Shown: positions 1-7,476, numbered from the stretch's first letter. The stretch is DNA of 64,000 nucleotides from a virus (IMGVR_UViG_3300043463_000045:38690-102689); one strand, 5' to 3'. Made by a program: numbers and translations. The notes: generated from the sequence alone by a model not told the origin.

Positions 1-549
1 GATGCAGAAATCCCAGAAGGGTGGGAAACTGACCAATACTATTTCAAGAACATTACCTACGCAAAACTTGCAACATTGATTCCTGACTATATGGAGTTTT
101 GTGCAAATAAAAAATCGCCACGACTCGGCTCTGTGAATGACATCATCAAAGCCGATGATGAAACCGCACAAAAACAGCGTGACATTCTAAACGACTTGTT
201 TATGCGTCAGTATTTCTTTGAGGGAAGCCGTGACCACATTCTGTCAGATACGTTTGGTCATGCATTTGGCAGTGGTTATGCTGGTGGTGGGTTTGCAGAC
301 ATTGTAAACTTCTCTGACCCTATTCTTGAAATGTTTATTTCTGGAAACAAAGAAGGTGCGTATGAACTGATGCGCGAAGCACTTCTTGGTAAGATGGTCA
401 ATAGCTTTATGGAAGCAACTCGTAAGATTTGGATGCCTGTTATGCACCAAGGTTCACAGTCAGAAGAATATGCAGAGTATCGTCTACTCAACAAGATTTC
501 TACGGATGTAATGAACGCTCGTGAAAAAGAGTTTGAATATGACGAATGA
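1..549 (+). CDS. Hypothetical phage protein, 5' end outside window
   Basis: The frame is open from base 1 to the TGA at 547-549, so the start lies upstream of the window; at least 182 residues are visible. The visible part is mixed polar/hydrophobic with a glycine-rich stretch (GSGYAGGGFAD) near its middle and an acidic C-terminus. No catalytic motif or membrane segment is recognised. It precedes the NAD+ salvage genes and is separated from them by a promoter at 553-583, so it belongs to an upstream operon. Confidence 0.75.
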   Translation, partial: DAEIPEGWETDQYYFKNITYAKLATLIPDYMEFCANKKSPRLGSVNDIIKADDETAQKQRDILNDLFMRQYFFEGSRDHILSDTFGHAFGSGYAGGGFADIVNFSDPILEMFISGNKEGAYELMREALLGKMVNSFMEATRKIWMPVMHQGSQSEEYAEYRLLNKISTDVMNAREKEFEYDE

Positions 550-552
550 TGC

Positions 553-583
553 TTGACAAATATTTGAAAATAAAGTATAAATA
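553..583 (+). promoter_or_regulatory. Composite early/late promoter of the NMNAT-Nudix gene
   Basis: TTGACA (553-558), a 17-nt spacer and TATAAA (576-581). The -10 overlaps TATAAATA (576-583), the exact T4 late consensus, so the site could serve both host and late polymerase. The predicted start (about 588-589) falls at the base of the hairpin at 587-609. Confidence 0.7.
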
Positions 584-586
584 ATA

Positions 587-636
587 GTGAAGGACAGAGA
601 GTCCTTCACATAACAGCAAAAGGAGTTTTTGCAATG
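587..636 (+). promoter_or_regulatory. Twin-hairpin leader of the NMNAT-Nudix gene
   Basis: Hairpin 1 is a perfect 9-bp stem (GTGAAGGAC with GTCCTTCAC, 587-609) with loop AGAGA. Hairpin 2 is GCAAAA/TTTTGC (616-632) with loop GGAGT, which holds the ribosome-binding site; ATG follows one base later. nadV has the same two loops on different stems (2015-2057). Confidence 0.7.
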
Positions 637-1665
637 CGAGACGCACTCGTTTTTATCGGTCGGTTCCAGCCGTTTCACAATGGACACAAAGCAGTTATTG
701 ATGCTGCACTTGAACAAGCACATGAAGTTGTTGTAGTCGTAGGTTCCAGCTTCGCTGCTCGTAATATCCGAAATCCATTTACATTCCAAGAACGCAAGGC
801 TATGATTGAAGCCGTGTATCCGCCAGGTAAGACTGAACGCACGACTCGTGTGAAGGTCGTTCCTGTGTCAGATTACCCATATGACGACAACAAATGGGTC
901 AACGCCATTCAAAAGATTGTTGATGCTACTGTCCCGAATGCACAAGATGTTGGTCTGATTGGCCATTCAAAAGACAGCACTAGCTACTACCTGAACATCT
1001 TTCCACGTTGGAAGAATCATATTGAAGTTGATGATGTTGGTGGTATCAACGCAACTGACATTCGTAAATCTTTGTTTGAAGTTAATAGTAACACGCTAGA
1101 GAATCTCAAAACTTTGATGCCTGATGCTGCTAGAAGCAGGATGCTTGACATTTTTCTATCTGCATCTGCTCAGTGGAAAGTTATTGAGCAAGAATACAAC
1201 ATGGTCAAGAAGTATAAAGAAGCATGGAAGGCTGCACCTTTCCCGCCCACTTTTATGACCGTAGACGCCGTTGTAGTGCAGTCTGGACACATCCTACTGG
1301 TCAAGCGTGGTGACATGCCTGGCAAGGGCCAATGGGCGCTCCCTGGCGGTTTCCTGAACCAAGATGAGACTATGCTGGATGGTGCCATTCGTGAACTGAA
1401 AGAAGAAACCAAAATCAAGGTTCCTGTCCCAGTGCTGAAAGGTTCTATCAAGGGTTCCAAGACTTTTGATGCTCCTAATCGTTCGTCTCGTGGTCGCACC
1501 ATTACCCAAGCATTTCACATTGATTTGGGCGTTGGTGAACTGCCGAAAGTGAAAGGTTCGGATGATGCCGAAAAAGCGTTCTGGGTTCCGTTCAAAGACG
1601 TGAAGCAAGAAAAGATGTTTGAAGATCACTTCCACATCATCGACAACTTTATCAACATTGGGTGA
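634..1665 (+). CDS. nadM: Bifunctional NMN adenylyltransferase / Nudix hydrolase
   Basis: 343 residues. The N-terminal nucleotidyltransferase domain has GRFQPFHNGH (residues 8-17), the HxGH-type motif that binds ATP and NMN; it makes NAD+ from NMN and ATP. The C-terminal Nudix domain (from about residue 205) has the box GGFLNQDE...REL.EET near 238-259, typical of ADP-ribose pyrophosphatases fused to NMNAT in bacteria and in large phages such as KVP40. With nadV at 2058 it forms a complete nicotinamide-to-NAD+ route. Start chosen because ATG 634 follows GGAG by 8 nt. Transcribed from 553-583 and preceded by the twin-hairpin leader. Strong assignment; Nudix substrate is inferred. Confidence 0.95.
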   Translation: MRDALVFIGRFQPFHNGHKAVIDAALEQAHEVVVVVGSSFAARNIRNPFTFQERKAMIEAVYPPGKTERTTRVKVVPVSDYPYDDNKWVNAIQKIVDATVPNAQDVGLIGHSKDSTSYYLNIFPRWKNHIEVDDVGGINATDIRKSLFEVNSNTLENLKTLMPDAARSRMLDIFLSASAQWKVIEQEYNMVKKYKEAWKAAPFPPTFMTVDAVVVQSGHILLVKRGDMPGKGQWALPGGFLNQDETMLDGAIRELKEETKIKVPVPVLKGSIKGSKTFDAPNRSSRGRTITQAFHIDLGVGELPKVKGSDDAEKAFWVPFKDVKQEKMFEDHFHIIDNFINIG

Positions 1666-1973
1666 GCAAAATGAAGATTCTTGAAGCGGGAAAAAACGGA
1701 AAAAATACTTGGTCACTGCAACATCGATGCACTGGATGGGGCAATGGCGAAAATGGATGCGAAGCATTGCTTGAACTTGAGTTCGATGACCTTCGTTATT
1801 ATCAGGGAACTGGTGAGGGGTGGGGTATATTTACAAAAGAACCAGCCGTATCATTCAAGTGTCCATGCTGCGGCAAACTAACTGATATTGGGCTAAATGA
1901 TTGGCCTGTTGGGTATCGTGAATTGCCAAGGTGGACAAAAGAATGGCAAGAATCCAGACCAGCCGCTGCATAA
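1662..1973 (+). CDS. Small zinc-ribbon-like protein
   Basis: 103 residues from GTG 1662, overlapping the NMNAT stop by 4 nt; ATG 1671 is an alternative start. Paired cysteines (HRC...NGC in the N-terminal third, CPCC near residue 70) suggest one zinc site. Aromatic-rich, no other motif. The overlap suggests translational coupling to the NAD+ gene, but no role in NAD+ metabolism can be read from the sequence. Confidence 0.7.
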   Translation: MSKMKILEAGKNGKNTWSLQHRCTGWGNGENGCEALLELEFDDLRYYQGTGEGWGIFTKEPAVSFKCPCCGKLTDIGLNDWPVGYRELPRWTKEWQESRPAAA

Positions 1974-1977
1974 CCTA

Positions 1978-2006
1978 TTGACATTATCACAATGACGTGG
2001 TAATGT
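1978..2006 (+). promoter_or_regulatory. nadV promoter with dyad
   Basis: TTGACA 1978-1983, 17-nt spacer, TAATGT 2001-2006. An 11-nt imperfect dyad, GACATTATCAC (1980-1990) and GTGGTAATGTC (1997-2007), covers the promoter and could be an operator. Predicted start about 2012-2013, just before the leader hairpin. Confidence 0.6.
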
Positions 2007-2014
2007 CATCAAGT

Positions 2015-2060
2015 CCAAACAGAGAGTTTGGCAATCTAACAATAGAGGAGTTCTATTATG
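2015..2060 (+). promoter_or_regulatory. Twin-hairpin leader of nadV
   Basis: Hairpin 1 is CCAAAC/GTTTGG (2015-2031) with loop AGAGA. Hairpin 2 is AATAGA/TCTATT (2041-2057) with loop GGAGT holding the ribosome-binding site; ATG 2058 follows immediately. Loops match those upstream of the NMNAT gene although the stems differ. Confidence 0.7.
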
Positions 2061-3476
2061 AAAAGCAATCTACTACTAAATACCGACAGCTACAAAGCGT
2101 CAATGTTCGTTCAATACCCTGAAAATACAGAAACTGTATTCAGCTACATTGAAAGCCGTGGCGGAAAATACAATGAACTTGTGTTCTTCGGACTACAAGC
2201 GTTCATCAAAGAGTATCTGCTTGAACCAATCACGATGGCAGATGTGGATGAAGCAGAAGAAATCTGGACTGGCCATGGGGAACCATTCAATCGTGAAGGT
2301 TGGGAATACATCGTCAAGGAACTTGGCGGGAAACTTCCTATTCGCATCAAAGCTGCGCCCGAAGGGACTGTGATTCCTGTTCACAACGCAATGGTTACTG
2401 TTGAAAACACCGATCCAAAGTGTTTCTGGTTGACCACCTACTTGGAAACTGCATTGCTTCGTGCAATCTGGTATCCAACCACTGTTGCCACAACCAGCCG
2501 TGAAATCAAGAAAATCATTCAGAAGTTCATGGTTGAAACTGGCGGCGATCTTGCTGGACTCAACTTCAAACTACACGACTTCGGTGCGCGAGGAACATCT
2601 TCGCATGAGTCTGCCACTCTTGGCGGCATGGCTCACTTGGTCAGCTTTATGGGGACTGACACTATTGCTGCTGTAGTTGGTGCAAAACGCTACTACAAAA
2701 TGCCAATGGCAGGGTTCTCTATTCCTGCTGCTGAACATAGCACCATTACTTCTTGGGGTCGCGAAAACGAAGTCAAAGCATACAAAAATATGCTGAAACA
2801 GTTCGCTAAACCTGGGTCAATCCTTGCTGTTGTTTCTGACAGCTATGATATTTTCAACGCTGTTGAAAATCTATGGGGTGGTGAACTTCGCGAAGAAGTA
2901 ATCAAGTCTGGCGCAACTCTTGTTGTCCGTCCCGACTCTGGTGACCCAGTTGAAGTTGTGACAAAAGTTGCAAAACTGTTGGACAAAACTTTTGGTTCAA
3001 CTGTAAACGCAAAAGGTTACAAACTTCTAAATCATGTTCGTATCATTCAAGGTGATGGCATCAATTCGGATAGTGTCAAAGCTATTCTTGAAAGCCTGAA
3101 AGCAAATGGTTTCTGTGCCGACAACGTTGCATTTGGTATGGGTGGCGCTCTACTTGGCGCTCCACAACGCGATGACCAGAAGTTTGCGATGAAGTGTTCT
3201 GCTGCACTTGTGAATGGGGTTTGGGTTGATGTTTACAAAGACCCAATCACTGATAAAGGTAAACTTTCTAAGAAAGGTCGCCTTGAACTGGTTCACGAAT
3301 GTGGAATTGGAAGCTGCGGGTTCCGAACCGTAGAAGAAAAGAACGCTCGTGAAGAAGACAAAGTTCTTCGGGTTGTATATGAAAACGGTGACCTTCTTCT
3401 TGAAGATACGTTTGAAGCAATCCGTGAACGTGCGGTTGTGAACCCTGAAACTGAAATGGTGTCTCGCTATGAGTGA
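2058..3476 (+). CDS. nadV: Nicotinamide phosphoribosyltransferase
   Basis: 472 residues, the usual length for NAMPT/NadV. It makes NMN from nicotinamide and PRPP, the committed step of one-step NAD+ salvage. Family signatures include the phosphoribosyl-binding segment RPDSGDP (near residue 296), the SYDIF element before it, and VRIIQGDGIN after it. Start ATG 2058 follows the GGAG displayed in a hairpin loop. Next to NMNAT-Nudix it completes nicotinamide to NAD+, the arrangement known from KVP40-like phages and, more recently, proposed to restore NAD+ depleted by host defences. It has its own promoter and a possible operator at 1980-2007. Confidence 0.96.
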   Translation: MKSNLLLNTDSYKASMFVQYPENTETVFSYIESRGGKYNELVFFGLQAFIKEYLLEPITMADVDEAEEIWTGHGEPFNREGWEYIVKELGGKLPIRIKAAPEGTVIPVHNAMVTVENTDPKCFWLTTYLETALLRAIWYPTTVATTSREIKKIIQKFMVETGGDLAGLNFKLHDFGARGTSSHESATLGGMAHLVSFMGTDTIAAVVGAKRYYKMPMAGFSIPAAEHSTITSWGRENEVKAYKNMLKQFAKPGSILAVVSDSYDIFNAVENLWGGELREEVIKSGATLVVRPDSGDPVEVVTKVAKLLDKTFGSTVNAKGYKLLNHVRIIQGDGINSDSVKAILESLKANGFCADNVAFGMGGALLGAPQRDDQKFAMKCSAALVNGVWVDVYKDPITDKGKLSKKGRLELVHECGIGSCGFRTVEEKNAREEDKVLRVVYENGDLLLEDTFEAIRERAVVNPETEMVSRYE

Positions 3477-3660
3477 TTTTCCTCCAATCCCAAAAGACCT
3501 GTTTGATACTTCGTCAAAAGAGTATGTTACTTGGATGGCTGCTGTATGGAAAGCAAATGATGAACGTAACAAGAAACTTGCTGCGGTCAAAACTGTGTCA
3601 CTGTTAGGAAAACACAACGGTGTTCTACCAGATGACGTATTTGAATTGCTAACAAAATAA
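3469..3660 (+). CDS. Hypothetical small protein downstream of nadV
   Basis: 63 residues, overlapping nadV by 8 nt (ATG 3469 lies inside the last nadV codons), so probably translationally coupled. Proline-rich start (FPPIPKDLF), helical charged middle. No known motif. It is the last gene before the terminator at 3664-3688. Confidence 0.7.
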   Translation: MSDFPPIPKDLFDTSSKEYVTWMAAVWKANDERNKKLAAVKTVSLLGKHNGVLPDDVFELLTK

Positions 3661-3663
3661 CAG

Positions 3664-3688
3664 AAAAGGCGGCTTCGGTCGCCTTTTT
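3664..3688 (+). terminator. Intrinsic terminator after the nadV operon
   Basis: AAAGGCG, loop around CTTCGG, then CGCCTTTTTT: GC-rich stem followed by a T-run. Confidence 0.85.
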
Positions 3689-3691
3689 TAT

Positions 3692-3720
3692 TTGACTTTT
3701 GATACGAATCATCTTATAAG
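3692..3720 (+). promoter_or_regulatory. Early promoter with GAATCA element
   Basis: TTGACT (3692-3697), GAATCA (3706-3711), TATAAG (3715-3720), 17-nt spacer. Drives the small genes from 3746. Confidence 0.7.
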
Positions 3721-3745
3721 TGTAAAGTAACAAAGGGAGATAATC

Positions 3746-3928
3746 ATGACTGACAGCAAAGCCAATCTTCTTCAGATTTTGGAAGAACAAAAGAATGATT
3801 ATATTTCAAGGGAAGGATACCGAGAATATAGTTGTCTGTTGGACCTCGTTGAATGCGGAAGTATCAAAACTTTTGAAGAACTTGCCGAATATGGAATAGA
3901 AACTGAAGGTTACAAAATAAAAGCATGA
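3746..3928 (+). CDS. Hypothetical small early protein
   Basis: 60 residues; ATG 3746 follows AAGGGAGA by a normal distance. Acidic, helix-prone, no recognisable domain. First gene after the GAATCA-type promoter at 3692; its stop overlaps the next start by 4 nt. Confidence 0.65.
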   Translation: MTDSKANLLQILEEQKNDYISREGYREYSCLLDLVECGSIKTFEELAEYGIETEGYKIKA

Positions 3929-4167
3929 ATCTTGTATATGAAGCCAACTGGAACACCTATGAAGAATGGGGTGGAGTTCGTATATATGAAGATGAGAATG
4001 AATGTTTTCATGTTCAGTATGGCGGTCGCTCTGTTTATTCATCACACAACGACCCAGATTGGGAAGAACCATACATCGTGTCGCCCGACACTGTTCTTGA
4101 ACTCATAGATGAATGGGTCGCCATTGAAAAAGAAAATGAAGAATACTGGGAACGCAACTACTTTTGA
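3925..4167 (+). CDS. Hypothetical small early protein
   Basis: 80 residues, overlapping its upstream neighbour by 4 nt (ATGA), which implies coupled translation. Very acidic and rich in Trp/Tyr (WNTYEEWGG, DWEEPY, EYWERNYF), the style of many phage early host-interaction proteins. No named family recognised. Confidence 0.65.
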   Translation: MNLVYEANWNTYEEWGGVRIYEDENECFHVQYGGRSVYSSHNDPDWEEPYIVSPDTVLELIDEWVAIEKENEEYWERNYF

Positions 4168-4169
4168 TG

Positions 4170-4198
4170 TTGACAGTGAGGGCGAATCACTGTATACA
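4170..4198 (+). promoter_or_regulatory. Early promoter with GAATCA element
   Basis: TTGACA 4170-4175, GAATCA 4184-4189, TATACA 4193-4198. The stretch from GAATCA through TAATCTGTA is identical at 4990 and 6882. Confidence 0.75.
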
Positions 4199-4227
4199 TA
4201 ATCTGTAGCCACTAAGGAGAAACATAG

Positions 4228-4407
4228 ATGCGCTTTGCTTTTTATATGTTCTGGACTATTCTTGCTCCTTTCTTTCTTGGTGGCATTGTGTGGGTTTTTG
4301 CCCCTGCTGTTCTCCCTAACTGGGCAATCGCCATCGGAGTTCTGACTCATCTGATAGTGTGGGGGACTGTTCAAGAATGGTTGAATGAAAACAACTGGGA
4401 TCGTTGA
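4228..4407 (+). CDS. Small membrane protein, two predicted helices
   Basis: 59 residues. ATG 4228 lies after AAGGAG. Two hydrophobic segments (about residues 4-29 and 32-47) separated by a short Pro/Asn turn, then a polar tail ending in WLNENNWDR. Short early membrane proteins of this kind can modify the host envelope or block superinfection, but no function can be assigned. First gene after promoter 4170-4198. Confidence 0.65.
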   Translation: MRFAFYMFWTILAPFFLGGIVWVFAPAVLPNWAIAIGVLTHLIVWGTVQEWLNENNWDR

Positions 4408-4419
4408 GAGGAAAACAGA

Positions 4420-4701
4420 ATGAATACCTATACTGAAACCGTCAATCGTTTTGTTGTTGAATATCTGGAAGATTTGCCAGAAGAACACAAGGCACATTAT
4501 CGTCTCAACGGCATTGACCCAGACAACAACTGGCAACTCAAGTGGTCGTTCACCAACGTGGAAGCTGCCAACGAACAGTGTATTGACGAAGAACAGTGGT
4601 ATAAAAACTTCTGCGAAGAAAATGGTTACTCTGTTCGCAAAAAGTTTCGTGTGCGAGACTTGGGTGGACCTGTCACCATTGAACGTTCTATGTTTCTCTG
4701 A
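4420..4701 (+). CDS. Hypothetical early protein
   Basis: 93 residues; ATG 4420 preceded by GAGAGGAAAAC. Mixed acidic/aromatic composition, ends in a basic segment (VRKKFRVRDLGG) before a hydrophobic end. No known motif. In the operon started at 4170. Confidence 0.65.
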   Translation: MNTYTETVNRFVVEYLEDLPEEHKAHYRLNGIDPDNNWQLKWSFTNVEAANEQCIDEEQWYKNFCEENGYSVRKKFRVRDLGGPVTIERSMFL

Positions 4702-4712
4702 AAGGAAAAGAA

Positions 4713-4979
4713 ATGATTAGTGCAAAAGAAGCAAAAGAACTCGCTGGACCACCGCTTGAAAAAGTTCTGGCGGAACTTGATGAAATGGTTCGTAGTGCTG
4801 CCACCAAAGGCAAAACGAACATTCGTGTTCCTTATGACCACTGTATCTTTCATGGATATTCGGCTCGGTTCAAGAACCCAGAAGTGAACGCAAAACTTGT
4901 TGAACTTGGTTACAATGTGACAACTCAAAGTGAAGACCGACAGTTTGTTGATGTGTGGATTGAAGTATCTTGGGCTTGA
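4713..4979 (+). CDS. Hypothetical early protein
   Basis: 88 residues; ATG 4713 is preceded by AAAGGAAAAG. An amphipathic N-terminal helix (AKEAKELAGPPLEKVLAELD) is followed by an apparent beta region. No named family. Its last codons overlap the -35 box of the promoter at 4976. Confidence 0.65.
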   Translation: MISAKEAKELAGPPLEKVLAELDEMVRSAATKGKTNIRVPYDHCIFHGYSARFKNPEVNAKLVELGYNVTTQSEDRQFVDVWIEVSWA

Positions 4980-5004
4980 CATTCTGAACGAATCACTGTA
5001 TACA
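4976..5004 (+). promoter_or_regulatory. Early promoter with GAATCA element
   Basis: TTGACA 4976-4981, GAATCA 4990-4995, TATACA 4999-5004, then TAATCTGTA as at 4199 and 6897. Confidence 0.75.
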
Positions 5005-5031
5005 TAATCTGTAGTCAGCAAGGAGAGAGAA

Positions 5032-5397
5032 ATGACCAAGTATCTTGTCGTCGGTGAATATGGCCCTATTGGCGGTATGTCGGTCGAACTCGAAGTTGAA
5101 GCTACTACCCCAGAAGAAGCATTTGACAAGTTCTGTGCTACAATTGAAGCCGATATGCCGCACACATGGGACCGCATGGGTCGTCGGAACGTGAGTGTTC
5201 TGCATGAAGTCAAAGAAGCAAAAGCAGAACCCGTTGTCCCCAAGTCTGTTTGGGAAGTCAAGTTTGTTGGCCGTATGACTCCTTATAAGGTCCATGCTCT
5301 TACCTTCATTGAAGCGGTTGAAGAAGCAAAGAAAGTTGCAGTTGAAATCGGTGAAGCTGAAACGAACATCAAAGCTGTAACCTACCTGATGTATTGA
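5032..5397 (+). CDS. Hypothetical early protein, two similar halves
   Basis: 121 residues; ATG 5032 after AAGGAGAGAG. Both halves contain a strand followed by a helix starting with an acidic EEAFDKF / EAVEEAKK pattern (roughly residues 25-40 and 96-107), joined by a charged linker, suggesting a duplicated small fold. No family name can be given. Confidence 0.65.
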   Translation: MTKYLVVGEYGPIGGMSVELEVEATTPEEAFDKFCATIEADMPHTWDRMGRRNVSVLHEVKEAKAEPVVPKSVWEVKFVGRMTPYKVHALTFIEAVEEAKKVAVEIGEAETNIKAVTYLMY

Positions 5398-5405
5398 GAG
5401 ACGAA

Positions 5406-5672
5406 ATGGACGAAGTGAGTATAAACTATCTGGACTATATGCGTCCTATTTCGGAGTTTCCGAAAACAGACGACGAAGATCAGCCATTGCTGATTATGAA
5501 AGCCAAAAATGGGTTGATGTTTCGTGGCGTCTGGGATGGCGCTGCTGGTTATTTTATGATTGATAGTCTGGTGTTTGCTCCCGAAACAGAAGAACAAGAG
5601 GAATGCGTGAAGCGAATGGAAATCCCAGGTCGCGTATACATTCCTCTGGAATCTTTTCTATATTCTGCTTGA
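5406..5672 (+). CDS. Hypothetical protein
   Basis: 88 residues from ATG 5406, preceded by GAGAG; an in-frame TTG at 5394 overlaps the upstream stop and is less likely. Contains a central stretch, KAKNGLMFRGVWDG, resembling small beta-rich phage proteins of unknown role. Its end overlaps the next promoter. Confidence 0.6.
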   Translation: MDEVSINYLDYMRPISEFPKTDDEDQPLLIMKAKNGLMFRGVWDGAAGYFMIDSLVFAPETEEQEECVKRMEIPGRVYIPLESFLYSA

Positions 5673-5697
5673 CAAACGCCCGCGAATCAGATACACA
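5669..5697 (+). promoter_or_regulatory. Early promoter with GAATCA element
   Basis: TTGACA 5669-5674, GAATCA 5684-5689, TACACA 5692-5697 (weak -10). Confidence 0.6.
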
Positions 5698-5729
5698 TAC
5701 TATGTAATCGGCAACAAGGAGATATGCCA

Positions 5730-6005
5730 ATGACCTTCCCTCGTGAAATCCTCAACATCGCTGAAACCACCGACTTCGTTGGTTATGTCGTGATGGACTA
5801 TGATGGTGTGTTTGGTAGCACTACCGATGTGACTCGTGCGGTTGGTTGGGCCAGTGATCGTTCCAAGATGAAAGGTCTTGAGGAATACGTGAAAGTCTAC
5901 TACGTATTTACTTGGGGTAAATATTCTCCCATCGCTGGTGAACGTGCGATTGAAGAATTTGATTGGGAAAAAGCCCGTAACGAACTTATGTACGGACCCC
6001 TGTGA
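5730..6005 (+). CDS. Hypothetical protein
   Basis: 91 residues from ATG 5730, 8 nt after AAGGAG; the in-frame ATG 5724 is only 2 nt from that site and so is rejected. No known domain; aromatic-rich centre (YVKVYYVFTWGKYS). Its TGA overlaps the next ATG (ATGA-type arrangement). Confidence 0.6.
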   Translation: MTFPREILNIAETTDFVGYVVMDYDGVFGSTTDVTRAVGWASDRSKMKGLEEYVKVYYVFTWGKYSPIAGERAIEEFDWEKARNELMYGPL

Positions 6006-6166
6006 TGAAAGTTTTAGTCCCCTCGTCTGACCATGGCTACGTTGAAGTTGTAGTCAGAAAAATGAAAGTCGTTTTCAACAAAAAGTATCGCTCGTATTCT
6101 GAATATATGGGTGATGAATACCTTGAAGACGGTGATGAGGTTGTAGAGCGAGAGGTTGCGGAATGA
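6005..6166 (+). CDS. Hypothetical very small protein
   Basis: 53 residues, starting on the last base of the upstream stop and overlapping the next start by 4 nt, so it sits in a tightly coupled trio. Basic first half (VVRKMKVVFNKKYRS), strongly acidic second half. Function unknown; the precise overlaps are the main support that it is translated. Confidence 0.55.
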   Translation: MKVLVPSSDHGYVEVVVRKMKVVFNKKYRSYSEYMGDEYLEDGDEVVEREVAE

Positions 6167-6444
6167 TGGATGCGAAACGCGAAGCACTGTGGCGGGATAC
6201 TTCCGCCTCTCACCGCCGTATTCAGAGTGCGGTATTTGAACTTCAATCTATTGCTCGTGCGGTTTCTTATCTGCATCCCACTCTCGCAGAAGACCTAGAA
6301 GTCCTAGCCACAGATATTGAACACTCCCGTAAACAAATCCAAGGCAATGACGCTGAACTGATCAACCTTGACCTTGCCGATAGTCAAAGGTTTATGGGCG
6401 AAACAATGATGGCGCTGCTTGATGCTGCGTCAAAGCAAAACTGA
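6163..6444 (+). CDS. Hypothetical helical protein
   Basis: 93 residues; ATG 6163 overlaps the upstream stop. Predicted mostly alpha-helical, with heptad-like spacing between about residues 20 and 65. No motif recognised. Confidence 0.6.
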   Translation: MMDAKREALWRDTSASHRRIQSAVFELQSIARAVSYLHPTLAEDLEVLATDIEHSRKQIQGNDAELINLDLADSQRFMGETMMALLDAASKQN

Positions 6445-6466
6445 TTACACAACAGGAGATACTACC

Positions 6467-6871
6467 ATGCGCTATATGTTTGAGTTGAGTTTCCACACAA
6501 ACTATTTTCGTGACAACGAGGATGAACCCGATAACTTTGTTATGGTTGTGTTTGAAGGCAACAAAGAGTTAGAAGACGATATTGGCCAATCGTCTGGCGC
6601 AGTAGCACTATTACAAGAAGATATTGAATACGATACTGTAACTCATGACTACTACGGACTTCAAGACGACAAATGTTCCCGCCACGGTTACAGCATCTAT
6701 GAAGCCGATGAAACTCAAATGGAAGACATCATTAATCGGTGGACCGATGGATTGGTGAATGCGTTTGGGGACCAGATCAAGGCTGCGGTTCGATATAGCT
6801 TTGATGTTTCATCTGACGAAGATTATGAAGAAAAGGAAACTGCCGCATTTAATCTGGCATTCAATGGTTGA
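6467..6871 (+). CDS. Hypothetical acidic early protein
   Basis: 134 residues from ATG 6467, which follows AGGAG; an in-frame upstream TTG lies inside the previous gene. Very acidic throughout (many Asp/Glu, e.g. EDDIGQSSG, SDEDYEEKE), a composition common in phage DNA-mimic or host-inhibitor proteins, but nothing specific is recognised. Ends at the -35 box of the next promoter. Confidence 0.65.
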   Translation: MRYMFELSFHTNYFRDNEDEPDNFVMVVFEGNKELEDDIGQSSGAVALLQEDIEYDTVTHDYYGLQDDKCSRHGYSIYEADETQMEDIINRWTDGLVNAFGDQIKAAVRYSFDVSSDEDYEEKETAAFNLAFNG

Positions 6872-6896
6872 CATTCGGAACGAATCACTGTATACA
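6868..6896 (+). promoter_or_regulatory. Early promoter with GAATCA element
   Basis: TTGACA 6868-6873, GAATCA 6882-6887, TATACA 6891-6896; drives the HNH gene at 6924. Confidence 0.75.
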
Positions 6897-6923
6897 TAAT
6901 CTGTATCCAGAGAGGAACCAGAT

Positions 6924-7451
6924 ATGAAGTTTGACGTTCTGCCGATCATCAACGAGACTCCGAATGATGCGAAATATTTTCGTAAAATGTATGAAGACTC
7001 GTTGACTGCTCGGTTGGCGCACAAACAATCAAAATGGGTTTATCTTCGAACTCGTCTCGCAGAAGCACAGAACTGGAAATGCTGCTTCTGCGGTTGCTAT
7101 ATGCACGAAGTTCATGGTAAACGCAACAGCGTAACCGTTGAGCATGTCATTCCGAAATCAAAAGGTGGAACCAACGAATGGGAAAACCTTGCTGCATCTT
7201 GCTATGCTTGTAATAACAATCGTGGAACCAAGGATGCTGAAAAGTTTCGTCCTTCGCCGCCCGCTGAAAAATCAAACGCCGTTGTTCGGCTGGAAGCCAA
7301 GGTTCGGAAATATCTGAAAAAAGCAGAACGGTTTGCCGAAGTGGGCTTCAATGTGAATGAAAACATTCAGTCGTTTGATGCTTGGTTTTCTACTCTCCAT
7401 CTTTGTGCGAAAGGTAAAGAAATGTTCTTTGCCGAATACAAAGCCGCTTGA
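6924..7451 (+). CDS. HNH endonuclease
   Basis: 175 residues. HNH core: CCFCG (about residues 52-56), VEHVIPKSKGG (about 74-84), then ENLAASCYACNN (about 88-99), giving two CxxC zinc pairs and the catalytic His. A metal-dependent nuclease, probably a free-standing mobile endonuclease; the second half is helical. It has its own GAATCA-type early promoter, unlike the two late-promoted leaderless endonuclease genes at 34450 and 63363. Confidence 0.9.
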   Translation: MKFDVLPIINETPNDAKYFRKMYEDSLTARLAHKQSKWVYLRTRLAEAQNWKCCFCGCYMHEVHGKRNSVTVEHVIPKSKGGTNEWENLAASCYACNNNRGTKDAEKFRPSPPAEKSNAVVRLEAKVRKYLKKAERFAEVGFNVNENIQSFDAWFSTLHLCAKGKEMFFAEYKAA

Positions 7452-7476
7452 CATTTTTTGAAAATTGTATATAGTT
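7449..7476 (+). promoter_or_regulatory. Sigma70-like promoter
   Basis: TTGACA 7449-7454 with TATAGT at 7471-7476 (16-nt spacer), overlapping the end of the HNH gene. Confidence 0.5.

Noticed and set aside
2015-2057. Known NAD+-II (pnuC) riboswitch in the nadV leader
   Set aside because: Two simple hairpins with loops AGAGA and GGAGT do not resemble that pseudoknotted class; kept as an unnamed element.
5724-5729. ATG 5724 as start of the gene at 5730
   Set aside because: Only 2 nt from the AAGGAG site; ATG 5730 has normal spacing.
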